Under the pieces are notes generated by a model. That model did not search any database and was not told the origin of the DNA. It saw only the letters and a program-made list of their open reading frames with translations. From CAIMFV01 sp040757715 (GTDB lineage: Bacteria > Pseudomonadota > Alphaproteobacteria > Caulobacterales > Caulobacteraceae), in assembly GCA_040757715.1 (NCBI GenBank), contig JBFLWS010000002.1, positions 268,680 through 332,679 on the forward strand: 64,000 bases of DNA, read 5' to 3'. Positions 43,339-53,227 of this stretch are shown piece by piece (the stretch's first letter is position 1; each line of letters opens with the position of its first letter). A program made the translations under genes and the position numbers.

Positions 43339-44167
43339 GGTAAGCGTCCGCCAACCTCAAGAACCCGGCGATGTCGATGACCTCGGCGCGGAGGCCGGGG
43401 TCGACGTCTGCGGCTGTGCACAGGGCCTCGCCGCCCAGCGCCTTCAAGGATGAGCGCAGCATCTTGCGCCTCTGACCAAAGGCCGCCGCCGTCACCTGCT
43501 CTAGGGCCGCCAGGCGCTCAGGCGCTGGGCGATCAGGCTTGGGAACGAGATGCACCACCGCGGACTCCACCTTGGGCGGCGGGGTGAAGGCGCGGGCCGG
43601 CAAGGTCATGACGAGGCTCGCGCTCGCCACCGCCTGGGAGATCACCGCGAGGCGGCCAAAGTCGTCCTCGCCCGGCCTCGCCACGATGCGCCGCGCCACC
43701 TCCTTCTGGAACATCAAGGTGAGGGAGGCCGGCATGAAGGGCCCGGTGAGCCACTTGATCAATAGGGGCGTGCCCACATTGTAGGGCAGGTTGGAGACGA
43801 TGCGCACCGGCGCGCCAGGCGCGGTCGCCGCCGCGATCGCCGCCTCGTTCACCTCCAGCGCATCGGCCTCCACCACCGAAAGCCGCCCCTCGGCGGCCTC
43901 GGCGAGATCGGCCAGCAGCGGCAGGAAGCGGGCGTCCTTCTCCACCGCCACCAGCTTCATGGCCCCTTCCAAGAGGAGGGCGCGGGTGAGGCCGCCCGGT
44001 CCCGGCCCCACCTCGATCACCAGGCTCTCGCTGAGCGGACCAGCGAGGCGGGCGATCTTGCGGGTGAGGTTGAGGTCGAGCAGGAAGTGCTGGCCGAAGC
44101 TCTTCTTGGCCCCCAGCCCCTGCTCGGCCAACACCTCGCGCAGGGGCGGCAGCTGGTCGAGGCTCAT
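43322..44167 (-). CDS. rsmA: 16S rRNA dimethyladenosine transferase
   Basis: RsmA (KsgA) dimethylates two adjacent adenines near the 3' end of 16S rRNA. The 281-residue product has KKSFGQHFLLDLNLTRKIA, the SAM motif VIEVGPGPGGLTRALL, VVEADALEV, and the catalytic IVSNLPYNVGTPLL (NLPY). MFQKEVARRIVARPG follows, and the C-terminal helical domain has GQRRKMLRSSLKAL. Its ATG overlaps the pdxA stop as ATGA. The gene order pdxA-rsmA is the classic one. Confidence 0.96.
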   Translation of the reverse strand: MSLDQLPPLREVLAEQGLGAKKSFGQHFLLDLNLTRKIARLAGPLSESLVIEVGPGPGGLTRALLLEGAMKLVAVEKDARFLPLLADLAEAAEGRLSVVEADALEVNEAAIAAATAPGAPVRIVSNLPYNVGTPLLIKWLTGPFMPASLTLMFQKEVARRIVARPGEDDFGRLAVISQAVASASLVMTLPARAFTPPPKVESAVVHLVPKPDRPAPERLAALEQVTAAAFGQRRKMLRSSLKALGGEALCTAADVDPGLRAEVIDIAGFLRLADAYLTPQP

Positions 44168-45222
44168 GCCCGAACGTCTTGGGAAATGCTGACTTTAGCG
44201 ACCACCCCTTGCGCTCGATGGTCGGCGATCTGGCGCGCCTGACGCACGGCGGCGATGAGGCTGTCCGGGCGGGCGATACCTTGTCCGGCGATATCGAAAC
44301 CGGTGCCGTGATCAGGCGAGGTGCGCACGATGGGCAGGCCGAGGGTGATGTTCACCCCGCCCCAGAAGTCCAGCGTCTTCACCGGGATCAGGGCCTGATC
44401 GTGGTAGAGGCAGATCACCGCGTCATAGGCGGCTCGCGCCTCGTCGTGGAACAGGGTGTCGGCCGGCTTGGCGTCGGTGCAGGCGATGCCCTCGGCGCGC
44501 AGGTCGGCGGCGGCGGGATTGATCATCTCGATCTCTTCGCGGCCGATAGCGCCCCCCTCCCCCGCATGGGGATTGAGGCCGGCGAGGGCGAGGCGCGGGC
44601 TCTCTATGCCGAAATCATGCTTGAGGGCGTGGGCGGTGATGCGCCCCACCTCGGCGATGCGACGGCGCGACAGGTGGGTGGGCACATCGGCCAGGGGCTC
44701 GTGGATGGTCACCAGCACCGCGCGCAGGTCCTTGGCCGCCAGCATCATCACCGGCCCGCGCGGGCCCTCCAGGGGCGCCTCGCAGGTGAGGTCGGCGAGG
44801 AACTCGGTATGGCCGGGAAAGCCGAACCCGGCGGCGTAGAGCGGCGCCTTGGCGATGGGGGCGGTGACGAGGCCCGCCGCCTGCCCTTCCAGGCAGAGGC
44901 GCACGCCCGTCTCGATCCAGTCCACCACCGGCCCGGCGTGGTCGGGCGAGGGACGGCCCGCGCCGACACAGCAGTCCAGGGGGTGGTGCAGCACCGGCAG
45001 GGCCTCGCTGAACAGCACCCGCGCCTCGGCCGGATCGGCGATGGGCCGCGCCTCGCCGGGCAGAGCGCCACCGAGGGAGGCCAAGGCGTCCACATCGCCG
45101 ATGACAAAGAAAGCCGGCCCGGTCTTACGCAGGGCGCGCCAGGTCTTGACCACGATCTCGGGCCCGACGCCGGCGGGATCGCCGAGGCTGACGGCGAGGG
45201 GAGCTGGCGGAGCCGGTCTCAA
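44164..45222 (-). CDS. pdxA: 4-hydroxythreonine-4-phosphate dehydrogenase
   Basis: PdxA oxidises 4-phosphohydroxy-L-threonine in pyridoxal phosphate synthesis. The 352-residue product has LAVSLGDPAGVGPEIVVKTW, FPGHTEFLADL (metal-binding His), RRIAEVGRITAHAL, GLNPHAGEGGAIGREE and CLYHDQALIPVKTLDFWGGVNITLGLPIVRTSPDHGTGFDIAG. All the metal and substrate segments are intact. It sits between surA and rsmA. Confidence 0.96.
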   Translation of the reverse strand: MRPAPPAPLAVSLGDPAGVGPEIVVKTWRALRKTGPAFFVIGDVDALASLGGALPGEARPIADPAEARVLFSEALPVLHHPLDCCVGAGRPSPDHAGPVVDWIETGVRLCLEGQAAGLVTAPIAKAPLYAAGFGFPGHTEFLADLTCEAPLEGPRGPVMMLAAKDLRAVLVTIHEPLADVPTHLSRRRIAEVGRITAHALKHDFGIESPRLALAGLNPHAGEGGAIGREEIEMINPAAADLRAEGIACTDAKPADTLFHDEARAAYDAVICLYHDQALIPVKTLDFWGGVNITLGLPIVRTSPDHGTGFDIAGQGIARPDSLIAAVRQARQIADHRAQGVVAKVSISQDVRA

Positions 45223-45234
45223 GGCAGGGATCGC

Positions 45235-46602
45235 TTACTTAGCCTCGATGGTCGCGGAGTTGCGCAGATCCCGCAGGAAGCGCTTGGCGAGCATCGAAAT
45301 CTGTTCGCCGCGCAGGCGATCCTCGATGGACTCGCGCGACGGGGCGGCGAGGCCGCCGGCGTGACGGGCGCAGACGGCCACCAGGTGCACGCCGACCTTA
45401 GAGCGGATCGGCGCGCTCACCTGGTCGAGACCCAGCTTGTCCACGGCGTCGCGGAATTCGGGCGACAGCTCCTTCACGTCGGTCTCGCCGGTGTCGCCGG
45501 CCGAAACGCCGTGCACCTTGGCGGCCTTGGCCTCGAAGTCGGCGCAGCCCTTCACCTCGTGACGCAGGGTCTCGAGAGAGGCGTTGGCGGCGGCGACCTG
45601 ATCCGCCGGGGCGTCGGCGGGCAGGGCCACGGCGGCTTGCTTGAGATCGACCACGGTGGCGGAGGCGCCGGCGCGGCGGTCGCGCAGGAGCAGGATATAG
45701 ACGCCGTCGGACGTGGCCACCGGACCGGCCACTTCGCCCGGCTTCAAGGGCTCAAGCGCCTGTTCGATCGTCGGCGGAATGTCGCCGCTGACCATCCAGC
45801 CGGCGTCGCCGCCATTGGCGGCCGTGGGCGCGGCGGAGAACTGGCGGGCCACGGCGGCGAAGGGGGCGCCCTGCTTCAGCTGGGCGATGAGCTGCTGCGC
45901 GCCTGCAGTGGCCGCGTCTATGCCGCCCACCCGCGCGGAGTCGATGAACACCTCGCTCACCAGGTACTGCGGCTTGGCCGCGGCGGTGTAGAAGCGCTGC
46001 AGGCTGACCTTGATCTGATCATCGCCGATGTGGACGGTGGAGCCGAAACGGCCGCTCATATAGCGCCGCCAGGCCATCTGCACCCGCATCTGCTCGCGCA
46101 TGGTGGAGGGCTGCACCCCCGCCGCCTGCAGCGAGCGCATGAGCTGATCGAGCTTCATGTTGTTGCTCTTGGCGAGGTCCGTAAGCTCCTCGTCCAGCTC
46201 CTTCTCGGTGGGCTGGATGTGGATCTTCTGCTTGGTCTCCACGCGCCGGATTTCCTGCAGCTGCAACCGTTCATCCACCAGCGAGCGCATGGCCTCGCGC
46301 TGGATGTCGGGCAGGTTCTGCTCGGTGGGCTGCACGCCGGAGGTGACGATGAGCAGCAGCATGCGCTGGCGCAGATCGTAGGTGGAGATCACCTCGTCAT
46401 TGACCATCGCCGCCACGTGCGAGTCGATCTGCACCGGCGGAGGCGCTGGGGCGGCCGCCGGCGCGGCGGGAACCTTCAGGGGCGAGCTCACGGGCGCGGC
46501 CGGAGGCGCGGCTAAAGGCGTGGACTGGGCCCAGACGGGACCCGCGCCGATCGTCGCCGCGAGCGCAAGCGCGCCGATGGGCAGGAAACGCGCCAAGTTC
46601 AT
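45235..46602 (-). CDS. surA: Periplasmic peptidyl-prolyl isomerase/chaperone SurA
   Basis: SurA escorts outer-membrane proteins such as LptD through the periplasm. The 455-residue product has a signal peptide (MNLARFLPIGALALAATIGA, ending VWAQ), a Pro/Ala-rich linker and the SurA N-terminal domain (HVAAMVNDEVISTYDLRQRMLLL). One parvulin domain with GDAGWMVSGDIPPTIEQAL and a C-terminal part follow. It precedes pdxA and follows lptD on the same strand, the usual order. ATG at 46602 was chosen for the signal peptide. Confidence 0.93.
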   Translation of the reverse strand: MNLARFLPIGALALAATIGAGPVWAQSTPLAAPPAAPVSSPLKVPAAPAAAPAPPPVQIDSHVAAMVNDEVISTYDLRQRMLLLIVTSGVQPTEQNLPDIQREAMRSLVDERLQLQEIRRVETKQKIHIQPTEKELDEELTDLAKSNNMKLDQLMRSLQAAGVQPSTMREQMRVQMAWRRYMSGRFGSTVHIGDDQIKVSLQRFYTAAAKPQYLVSEVFIDSARVGGIDAATAGAQQLIAQLKQGAPFAAVARQFSAAPTAANGGDAGWMVSGDIPPTIEQALEPLKPGEVAGPVATSDGVYILLLRDRRAGASATVVDLKQAAVALPADAPADQVAAANASLETLRHEVKGCADFEAKAAKVHGVSAGDTGETDVKELSPEFRDAVDKLGLDQVSAPIRSKVGVHLVAVCARHAGGLAAPSRESIEDRLRGEQISMLAKRFLRDLRNSATIEAK

Positions 46603-46708
46603 CTCGTCCAGTCCTTTCACCGGCGTCGCCACGACCGAGGTCTCTTAGCCTCAATGGAGCCCGCCATGCAAATAACGCCCCGATCTTGCTTCATCGCCCG
46701 ATCTTGCG

Positions 46709-49183
46709 TCATCGGCTGTCGTTGCGCCGCACGCCCACTGGTTGGTCGCCCAATGTGGCGAGGGTTAGGCGGAAGCCGATGGAGTCCGATGCGCCGATCT
46801 TGGCGCCCAGGATTTCGTCGTGAGTGTAGATCACGTCCAGCCGCACGCACTCGTCGGTATAGATCAGCCCCACCTGCGCTTGCGGCCAGATGGAATGGGA
46901 CAGATCGCGGGTGGCGTTGATGCTCACCCCCCAATGCTGGGTGAGGAAGATCTGCGCTCTGGCCTCGGCGTTCTCGACCCGGCCGATCACCGGCACGAAA
47001 TTCGGTCCGTAGCTCAGGCCGCTCTGATTGTAATTGTACCGCAGCGTGCCGAAGAAGCGCTGATAGTTGACGTCCACCCCGGCTTCCTCGCGCCGCACGC
47101 GCCAGGTGTCGGCGTCAAAGCGGGCGCGATTGAAGAAGGTCAGATAGGCCAGCGGCCGGATGGTGGCGTAGGTGATCCAGTCCGACGATTTGCCGCGAAG
47201 GCCCGTAGGTTTGGCGAAGTCGGGATCGATCTTGTCGCGGAACACCCGGCCTACCAGCAGGGAGGCTGACCGACCGCCGTCGATATAGGCGCTGGCGCGG
47301 CCGCCCAGGTTCAGGCGCGGACCGCTTTCCAGCAGGTCGTAACCGGAGAAGCGATGGGCCGAGAACAGGTTGGCCTCGTCCAACTCAAACGAAGCGGAGT
47401 CCTCGTTGGGGATGTTGGGGTTGGGCTTGTTGCGCGGCGAAGCGGCCAGCTCGGCCAGGGGTTCGAGCACCACGGTCCCGAGATTGTCGTGCCGCACGAA
47501 GGGATAGCTCAGATCGACACCCACCGTGGCGTCGCCGCGGCTGAGGCTCGACTTGGCGGCCTTGGGCGAACTGACCACGCCGCTGACCGGGTCCACGTTA
47601 ACCAGCTTGGCGGCGCCGAAGCTGTAGAGGTCGCCGCCGCCCTGGATGAAGGGATCGAGCCGCGCGCCGATGGGCAGGATGATGCTGGTGCGCCAATTGA
47701 GGCGCGCGCTGACGCGATCGCTGTTGGTGTACTTCAGCCCGCGCAGCTGCGCCGTCGCGCCAGGAACCCCCGTGGCCACGGCTTGCGGACCGGCCGCCTG
47801 CACGCCAGTGGGATCGAACACCGACACCACCGGATTGTCGCGGGTGAGCGCCACCGCATTGCCGGTGAAGTTGAACTTGCCGCCCAGCAAGGGCTCGTCC
47901 ACGTGCGCTTCAATCAGCGGCGCAGCGGTAGGGAAGGTCTTGGACGTCTCGAACAGGGTGCGCACATAGGGCCGGCCGTTCTCGATCACCGTCTGCGCCC
48001 CTACCGGCCGCAGGGATTGGAAGTCGGCGAAGCCCAGCGACAGGTAGGAATGCTGGTCTTGGCGCTGGGTGAACAGCTGGGTGATCAGGCGGAACGTATC
48101 GGAGCCGTAGAGCCCGCGGTTCGAATAGATGTCGCGGATGCTGTAGCGGCGGAAGAAGCTGGGATCGGTGACGCGCTCGGCGCCAAAGCCCCAGTCCCAC
48201 TGCTTGTCGATATTGAACCGACCCTTGGCCAGGATGTAGCTGCGCGAGGAGGCGTTGTCGTATTTGAAATTGTTGTCGAAGTTCTTTTCAAAGGTGTAGC
48301 CCGCACGGACATCGAGCTGGCCACTGTAGAATCTTTCGCGAAGCCTCAGATTCAAAAGAGGATTCACGGTGGAATTAAACTGAGGCGACAAGGTCAGGTC
48401 GGCGGAGGGCGACAGCACCTGCAGATAGGGCGTCTCCACCGAAACGCCGCGCTTGTTGCCGATCTCGATCCGCGGGGTGAGGAAGCCGGAGCGGCGCTCG
48501 GCGGTGGGATCCGCATGCCAGAACACCGGCGCGTAGAAGATCGGCAGGCCTTTCACCAGGATCACCGCATTGGTGTAATAGATCACCTGGTGCTCGCGGT
48601 CCTGGATGATGCGCGAGGCGGCGATCTTGAAGGTCGGGGCCTTGGGCTTGCCGCTTTGGGTGCAGATGTCGCAGGGGGTGAACGCGCCGTGGTTCAGCTC
48701 GTTGACATTCTCATTGCGGCGCACGGCGACGCCGGCCACGATGGTGACATTGTCCTGCAAGCGCGCCGCGAAGGCGGTGGCCACCCCCACCCGAAGTTGA
48801 TCGTCGAGCAGGATGTCTTCGCCGTACTGCACCGTCTTGTCGGGGTTGACGATCACCACGTGCCCGGTGGCCCGCACGGCGCCGGTCTGGGTGTTGTAGA
48901 AGATGTGGTCGGCGCGGATGGTGCGGCCCTGATAGCGCACCTCGGCATGGCCGGTGGCCGCCACCACCTCGCCATTGCGGTCGTCGGCCACCTCGTCGGC
49001 CTCGACGTAGATGTCGCCCGGCCCGAGCCCATCATCCTCCAGCGCCGGCGGCGGCGTGTGCTGGCGCTTGTCCGCGGGCCGCAGCGCCTGAGCCTGGGCG
49101 AGGGCCAAGGTGGGCGCGAGCCCCGTGGTGAGCAGGAGCGCGCCAGCCAGGGACACAGCCGCCCACCGCGCCGTCCTTCCCAT
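46709..49183 (-). CDS. lptD: LPS-assembly protein LptD
   Basis: LptD is the outer-membrane barrel that inserts lipopolysaccharide. The 824-residue product has a signal peptide (MGRTARWAAVSLAGALLLT), an OstA/LptA-like jellyroll (residues about 45-190, IYVEADEVADDRNGEVVAATGHAEVRYQ) and a large C-terminal beta-barrel (RSGFLTPRIEIGNKRGVSVETPY onward). The end DQPVGVRRNDSR is polar rather than aromatic. The frame extends to 49303, but ATG at 49183 fits the leader. It lies between lptG and surA. Confidence 0.95.
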   Translation of the reverse strand: MGRTARWAAVSLAGALLLTTGLAPTLALAQAQALRPADKRQHTPPPALEDDGLGPGDIYVEADEVADDRNGEVVAATGHAEVRYQGRTIRADHIFYNTQTGAVRATGHVVIVNPDKTVQYGEDILLDDQLRVGVATAFAARLQDNVTIVAGVAVRRNENVNELNHGAFTPCDICTQSGKPKAPTFKIAASRIIQDREHQVIYYTNAVILVKGLPIFYAPVFWHADPTAERRSGFLTPRIEIGNKRGVSVETPYLQVLSPSADLTLSPQFNSTVNPLLNLRLRERFYSGQLDVRAGYTFEKNFDNNFKYDNASSRSYILAKGRFNIDKQWDWGFGAERVTDPSFFRRYSIRDIYSNRGLYGSDTFRLITQLFTQRQDQHSYLSLGFADFQSLRPVGAQTVIENGRPYVRTLFETSKTFPTAAPLIEAHVDEPLLGGKFNFTGNAVALTRDNPVVSVFDPTGVQAAGPQAVATGVPGATAQLRGLKYTNSDRVSARLNWRTSIILPIGARLDPFIQGGGDLYSFGAAKLVNVDPVSGVVSSPKAAKSSLSRGDATVGVDLSYPFVRHDNLGTVVLEPLAELAASPRNKPNPNIPNEDSASFELDEANLFSAHRFSGYDLLESGPRLNLGGRASAYIDGGRSASLLVGRVFRDKIDPDFAKPTGLRGKSSDWITYATIRPLAYLTFFNRARFDADTWRVRREEAGVDVNYQRFFGTLRYNYNQSGLSYGPNFVPVIGRVENAEARAQIFLTQHWGVSINATRDLSHSIWPQAQVGLIYTDECVRLDVIYTHDEILGAKIGASDSIGFRLTLATLGDQPVGVRRNDSR

Positions 49184-49281
49184 CAGGACAGCCTCATAGC
49201 CGCAGGTTTTGGAGTCACGCTGCACCAGAACAAACCTCGTTTGGGGCGTCGGGCGACGCGACCGGGGGTGACGATGAGGGC

Positions 49282-50415
49282 TCAACCGTCCTCCGTATAG
49301 CAAAGCAGCGTCAACCCTGACAGCAGCGCCAGAAGGGGCGGCGTCCAGGCGGCGAAGAAGGGCGGCAGCACATCCGCGCGCCCCAGGGAGTTACATAGCT
49401 GATTCAGGAAGAAGATCACGAAGCCTAAACCCACCGCCGAGGCCGCCAGCCGGGCGAGGCCGCCAAGACGCACAAGGCGCAGCGAGAAGGCCGCCGCCAG
49501 CACCGCCATTCCCGCGAACATCAGGGGGGTGGCCAGGAGCTGCTGGAACTTCAGCCGATAGGAGGTGGCGGAGAAGCCCGCCTTCTCGGTCTTGGCGATC
49601 ACCCCCGGCAAGGCCCAGAACGGCACCGAGGACGGGGCGGCGAACTTGTCGAGGGCCGTGCGCTCATTGAGGGTGGAGGGCAGGGAGAGGCTGGAATAGG
49701 TCTCGGACACCGCGCCCGGTTCGGCGGCGCGGGCGCCGTCCAGGATCCATCGCCCGCTGCGCAGCTCAGCGGTCTTGGCGTCAAAGCGGCGCTTCAGCTG
49801 CAAGGAGCCGTTGGCGCGCACCGCCGCCTGCCACAGGGATACGTCGCCCAAGCGCACCCCCGGCCCGGGCTCCCGGCGTTTGGCGCGGATGATGATCTGC
49901 GAGCGGCCGTCGCCCTGGCGCAGCCAGATCGGCTTGTCGGCGCCCGCCTGAGGCTCCTGCCAAAGCGAGTCGCGCAGGGCCACGAAGCGGTCGTTCAGCG
50001 CCGAGGCGATGGGGTTCAAGGCCATGACCGTGACCACGCCGATGGCCGCCGCTGCGGCCGCCGAGGGCAGGATGAAGCGCCAGGCCGACACCCCCGCCGC
50101 GCGCATGGCGATGAGCTCGCTGCGCCGGTTGAGGTTGGTGTAGGCGCCCAGCACCCCGAACAGGAACACGAAGGGCAGCAGGATCAGGATTAGCGCCGGG
50201 CTCTGCAGCAGGGTGAGCCCGAGGATGTCCACCGCCGTCACGTCCTTGGCTCGACCGCCTACGGTGCGCGACAGCTCCACGAAATTGATCAGGATGATCA
50301 TGCTCGAGATCACGGTCAGCGCCGCGGTCACGCCATAGAGCGTGTGGCGCAGAACATACTTCTCGATCTCTCCCAGCCTCATCTTTCCCAGGCTCAGACG
50401 CAGCGCCATCGTCAC
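49282..50415 (-). CDS. lptG: LPS export permease LptG
   Basis: LptG is one of the two inner-membrane permeases of the Lpt transporter. The 377-residue YjgP/YjgQ-type protein has helices at about 20-50, 64-90, 105-125 and a C-terminal set at about 280-370. A periplasmic jellyroll domain lies between them. FLFGVLGAYTNLNRRSELIAMRAAGVSAWRF is the conserved coupling segment. The GTG start overlaps lptF (GTGA); an ATG two codons on is possible. Confidence 0.93.
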   Translation of the reverse strand: MTMALRLSLGKMRLGEIEKYVLRHTLYGVTAALTVISSMIILINFVELSRTVGGRAKDVTAVDILGLTLLQSPALILILLPFVFLFGVLGAYTNLNRRSELIAMRAAGVSAWRFILPSAAAAAAIGVVTVMALNPIASALNDRFVALRDSLWQEPQAGADKPIWLRQGDGRSQIIIRAKRREPGPGVRLGDVSLWQAAVRANGSLQLKRRFDAKTAELRSGRWILDGARAAEPGAVSETYSSLSLPSTLNERTALDKFAAPSSVPFWALPGVIAKTEKAGFSATSYRLKFQQLLATPLMFAGMAVLAAAFSLRLVRLGGLARLAASAVGLGFVIFFLNQLCNSLGRADVLPPFFAAWTPPLLALLSGLTLLCYTEDG

Positions 50416-51548
50416 GCCCCCAACGCTTTGTAGTTGTCCGTCAGGGGGACCAGCGCCACGAGGCCGGTCTGCGGCCGCCGATAGAGGCGCAGCGCCACAT
50501 AGACGATGGGGATGATGGGAATGAGGTACTGGAGCAGGTTCAGCGCCGGCGCATTGCCGCAGGCCGCCTGCACCGCGAAGCCGACGATACGCGTCACCGC
50601 TGCGCCCGCGCCGACGAAGGCGATGCGTCGGCCGTAGCCCACGCGGCTGAAGGCCCCGCCGATGACGCCGTAGAGGGCGAGCGCCACGAAGCTGATGTTG
50701 TAGATCGGCGAGGACAGGCGGTAGTGCGCCTCCGCCTGATATTTCTTCCGATTGCGCCAGTCGTTCTCGTTGTGCGGATCGGGATAGAGCAGCTCGTGCA
50801 GATACTTGTCTGAGATCTTGTAGTTCAGCACCTCGCCGCGATCGGCGTAGGGCGACAGGTCGAACACATATTCCTCGAACGCCAGGTAGTTCAGCACGTT
50901 CTTGGCGCTGTACTGCTGATTGGAGCCCTTGCGCAGCAGCAGCACCGGCTTGTCGTCGCGGGTGGTGACGAGGCCGCGGTCGGCGATGAAGGTGGCGGAA
51001 TCGCCGTTGGGCTTCTCCTCGTCGATGAACACGTTCTTCAGCAGCCCCTCGTGGTCGACGCTCTGGGCGTAGACGGTGAGGCCCTTGGAGGGGGAGTTGA
51101 ACTCGCCCTCGCGGATCAGGCTGGCGGCGAGATCGGTCTTCACCCGGAACAGCTCATCGCGCAAAGAGCGCATGGCCAGCGGCTGAACCCAGAGATTGAC
51201 CACCAGGGTCACCAGGGCCGCCAGCACCCCCAACCGGAACGCCGGGGCGGTGACGTTCCAGCGGCTGAGCCCGCCCGCGTAACAGACCACGATCTCCTGC
51301 TCGGTATGCAGGCGGTTCAGCGTCATCAGCGCGGCCACGAACAGGCCGAGCGGCAGCACCATGGCCAGCATCTGCGGCAGGGTCAGCAGCACCACCTTCA
51401 GGAACACCATCAGGCCCTGACGCTGGTCCACCAGGATGTCGAGGAAGGTCAGGGTCTGCGACAGGATCGCCACCGCGCCCAGGGCCGCCGTGGCCGCCAG
51501 GGTCGGTCCGAGCAGCTGTCGGAACAGGTAGGTCTCGATCAGTCGCAT
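50412..51548 (-). CDS. lptF: LPS export permease LptF
   Basis: LptF partners LptG in extracting LPS from the inner membrane. The 378-residue product starts MRLIETYLFRQLLGPTLAATAALGAVAILSQTL, followed by MVLPLGLFVAALMTLNRLHTEQEIVVCYAGGLSRW, the coupling-helix region. A periplasmic domain (about 130-275) precedes the last helices. The region near LSPYADRGEVLNYKISDKYLHELLYPDP is the LptF-specific loop. It diverges from pepA. Confidence 0.94.
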   Translation of the reverse strand: MRLIETYLFRQLLGPTLAATAALGAVAILSQTLTFLDILVDQRQGLMVFLKVVLLTLPQMLAMVLPLGLFVAALMTLNRLHTEQEIVVCYAGGLSRWNVTAPAFRLGVLAALVTLVVNLWVQPLAMRSLRDELFRVKTDLAASLIREGEFNSPSKGLTVYAQSVDHEGLLKNVFIDEEKPNGDSATFIADRGLVTTRDDKPVLLLRKGSNQQYSAKNVLNYLAFEEYVFDLSPYADRGEVLNYKISDKYLHELLYPDPHNENDWRNRKKYQAEAHYRLSSPIYNISFVALALYGVIGGAFSRVGYGRRIAFVGAGAAVTRIVGFAVQAACGNAPALNLLQYLIPIIPIVYVALRLYRRPQTGLVALVPLTDNYKALGA

Positions 51549-51732
51549 TCGGGTCCTGCGGCGAATCGCGAATCGCCAATGCCAAGGGCCGCCAGAAGAT
51601 GGCGCGCCGCGTCCCTTCTATACGCGCCGGCGCCCTCGGGACAACCAGGGAAACTGACCGCCTTTACTCTCCACCCGACGCATTCCTATATGGCGCGTCG
51701 TCGCCACGTCAGTCGAGGTCCGGACCTTCCCC

Positions 51733-53211
51733 ATGCAGATCGAATTCGTCGCCCAGGACACTGTCCTCACCTCCGCCGACGCCGTGGTTGTCAGCGTGTT
51801 CGAGGACGGCGAGGCGCGGCCGGCCTTTGTGGCCTTCGATGCGGCGACGTCGGGGGCCCTGACCCGCGCCCGCGCCGCCAGCCGCTTCGCCGGCAAGGCG
51901 GGTCAAACCCTGGAATTGATCGCCCCGCCAGGCATCGCGGCCCAGCGGCTGGTGCTGGTGGGGACCGGCCCGGAGGCCAAGAGGGGCCCCGCCGCCGCCG
52001 AAGCTTTCGCCGCCAGCGCCTATGGGGCGGTGAAGACCAGCGGCGCCGAGCGCCTCGTCATCTATCTGCCCCTCGCCCCCGCCGAGATCGCCGCCCAGGC
52101 CGCCTTCGGCGCGGCCCTCGCCGCCTATCGCTTCGACCGCTACCGCACCAAGGAGCCGGCGGAAAAGAAGCCGTCCCTCAAGACCGTGGCCATCGCCTGC
52201 GACGATCCGGACGCCGCCCGCGCCGCCTATGCCCCTCTCGCCGCTGTGGCCGAAGGCGTGAGCTTCGCCCGCGACCTCGTCTCCGAGCCGGCCAACCTGC
52301 TCTACCCGGCCGAGTTCGCCAAGCGGGTGAAGGACTTCGAGTCTCTGGGTCTCAAGGTGGAGGTGCTGGGCGAGGCGGAGCTTCAAAAGCTCGGCATGGG
52401 CGCCCTCCTCGGCGTCGGCCAGGGCAGCCGGCGCGAGAGCCAGCTGGTGGTGCTGCAATGGAATGGCGCGAAGGACCCCGCCGCCCAGCCGGTGGCCTTT
52501 GTGGGCAAGGGCGTCACCTTCGACACTGGCGGCATCTCCCTGAAGCCCGCCGACGGCATGGAGGAGATGAAGGGCGACATGGGCGGAGCCGCAGCGGTGG
52601 CCGGGCTCATGCGCACCCTGGCCGGCCGGAAGGCCAAGGTGAACGCGGTGGGCATTCTCGGCCTCGTTGAAAACATGCCCGACGGAAACGCCCAGCGCCC
52701 CGGCGACGTGGTGACCTCCATGTCAGGCCAGACCATCGAGGTGATCAATACCGACGCCGAGGGCCGCCTCGTGCTGGCCGACGCCCTCTGGTACTGCCAG
52801 GACCGCTTCAAGCCCCAGTTCATGATCGACCTCGCCACCCTCACCGGGGCCATCATCATTGCGCTCGGCAACGACTACGCCGGCCTCTTCACCAACAATG
52901 ATGAGCTGTCGCAGCGCCTTACCGCCGCGGGCGAGGCGGTGGGCGAGCATGTGTGGCGCCTGCCCCTGCCCGCCGCCTATGAGAAGCAGATCGAGAGCCC
53001 CATCGCCGACATGAAGAATGTGGGCGGGCGCCCCGCCGGCTCCATCACCGCCGCCCTCTTCCTGCAGAAGTTCGTGGGCGGCCTGCCCTGGGCGCACCTG
53101 GACATCGCCTCCACTGCCTGGGGCAAGGGCTCGGCCCTGGCGCCCGAATGGGCCACGGGCTTTGGCGTGCGGCTGTTGAACCGCTTCGTCGCCGACCACT
53201 ACGAAGCCTGA
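51733..53211 (+). CDS. pepA: Leucyl aminopeptidase (cytosol aminopeptidase)
   Basis: PepA removes N-terminal residues using two metal ions. The 492-residue product has the N-terminal macro-like domain and the M17 catalytic domain with VAFVGKGVTFDTGGISLKP (catalytic Lys and Asp ligands), VNAVGILGLVENMPDGNAQRPGDVV, and the signature NTDAEGRLVLADAL near 340. It ends with GRPAGSITAALFLQKFVGG and HLDIASTAW. It starts the pepA-holC pair and diverges from lptF. Confidence 0.97.
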   Translation: MQIEFVAQDTVLTSADAVVVSVFEDGEARPAFVAFDAATSGALTRARAASRFAGKAGQTLELIAPPGIAAQRLVLVGTGPEAKRGPAAAEAFAASAYGAVKTSGAERLVIYLPLAPAEIAAQAAFGAALAAYRFDRYRTKEPAEKKPSLKTVAIACDDPDAARAAYAPLAAVAEGVSFARDLVSEPANLLYPAEFAKRVKDFESLGLKVEVLGEAELQKLGMGALLGVGQGSRRESQLVVLQWNGAKDPAAQPVAFVGKGVTFDTGGISLKPADGMEEMKGDMGGAAAVAGLMRTLAGRKAKVNAVGILGLVENMPDGNAQRPGDVVTSMSGQTIEVINTDAEGRLVLADALWYCQDRFKPQFMIDLATLTGAIIIALGNDYAGLFTNNDELSQRLTAAGEAVGEHVWRLPLPAAYEKQIESPIADMKNVGGRPAGSITAALFLQKFVGGLPWAHLDIASTAWGKGSALAPEWATGFGVRLLNRFVADHYEA

Positions 53212-53227
53212 GGCGACGAGGACCGAC

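Noticed and set aside
44179..46515. A 778-codon plus-strand open frame opposite pdxA and surA.
   Set aside because: It is a composition shadow of two solid genes, without a ribosome site or recognisable domain.
47354..49300. A 648-codon plus-strand open frame opposite lptD.
   Set aside because: It shadows the lptD barrel and has the same low-complexity character as other antisense frames.
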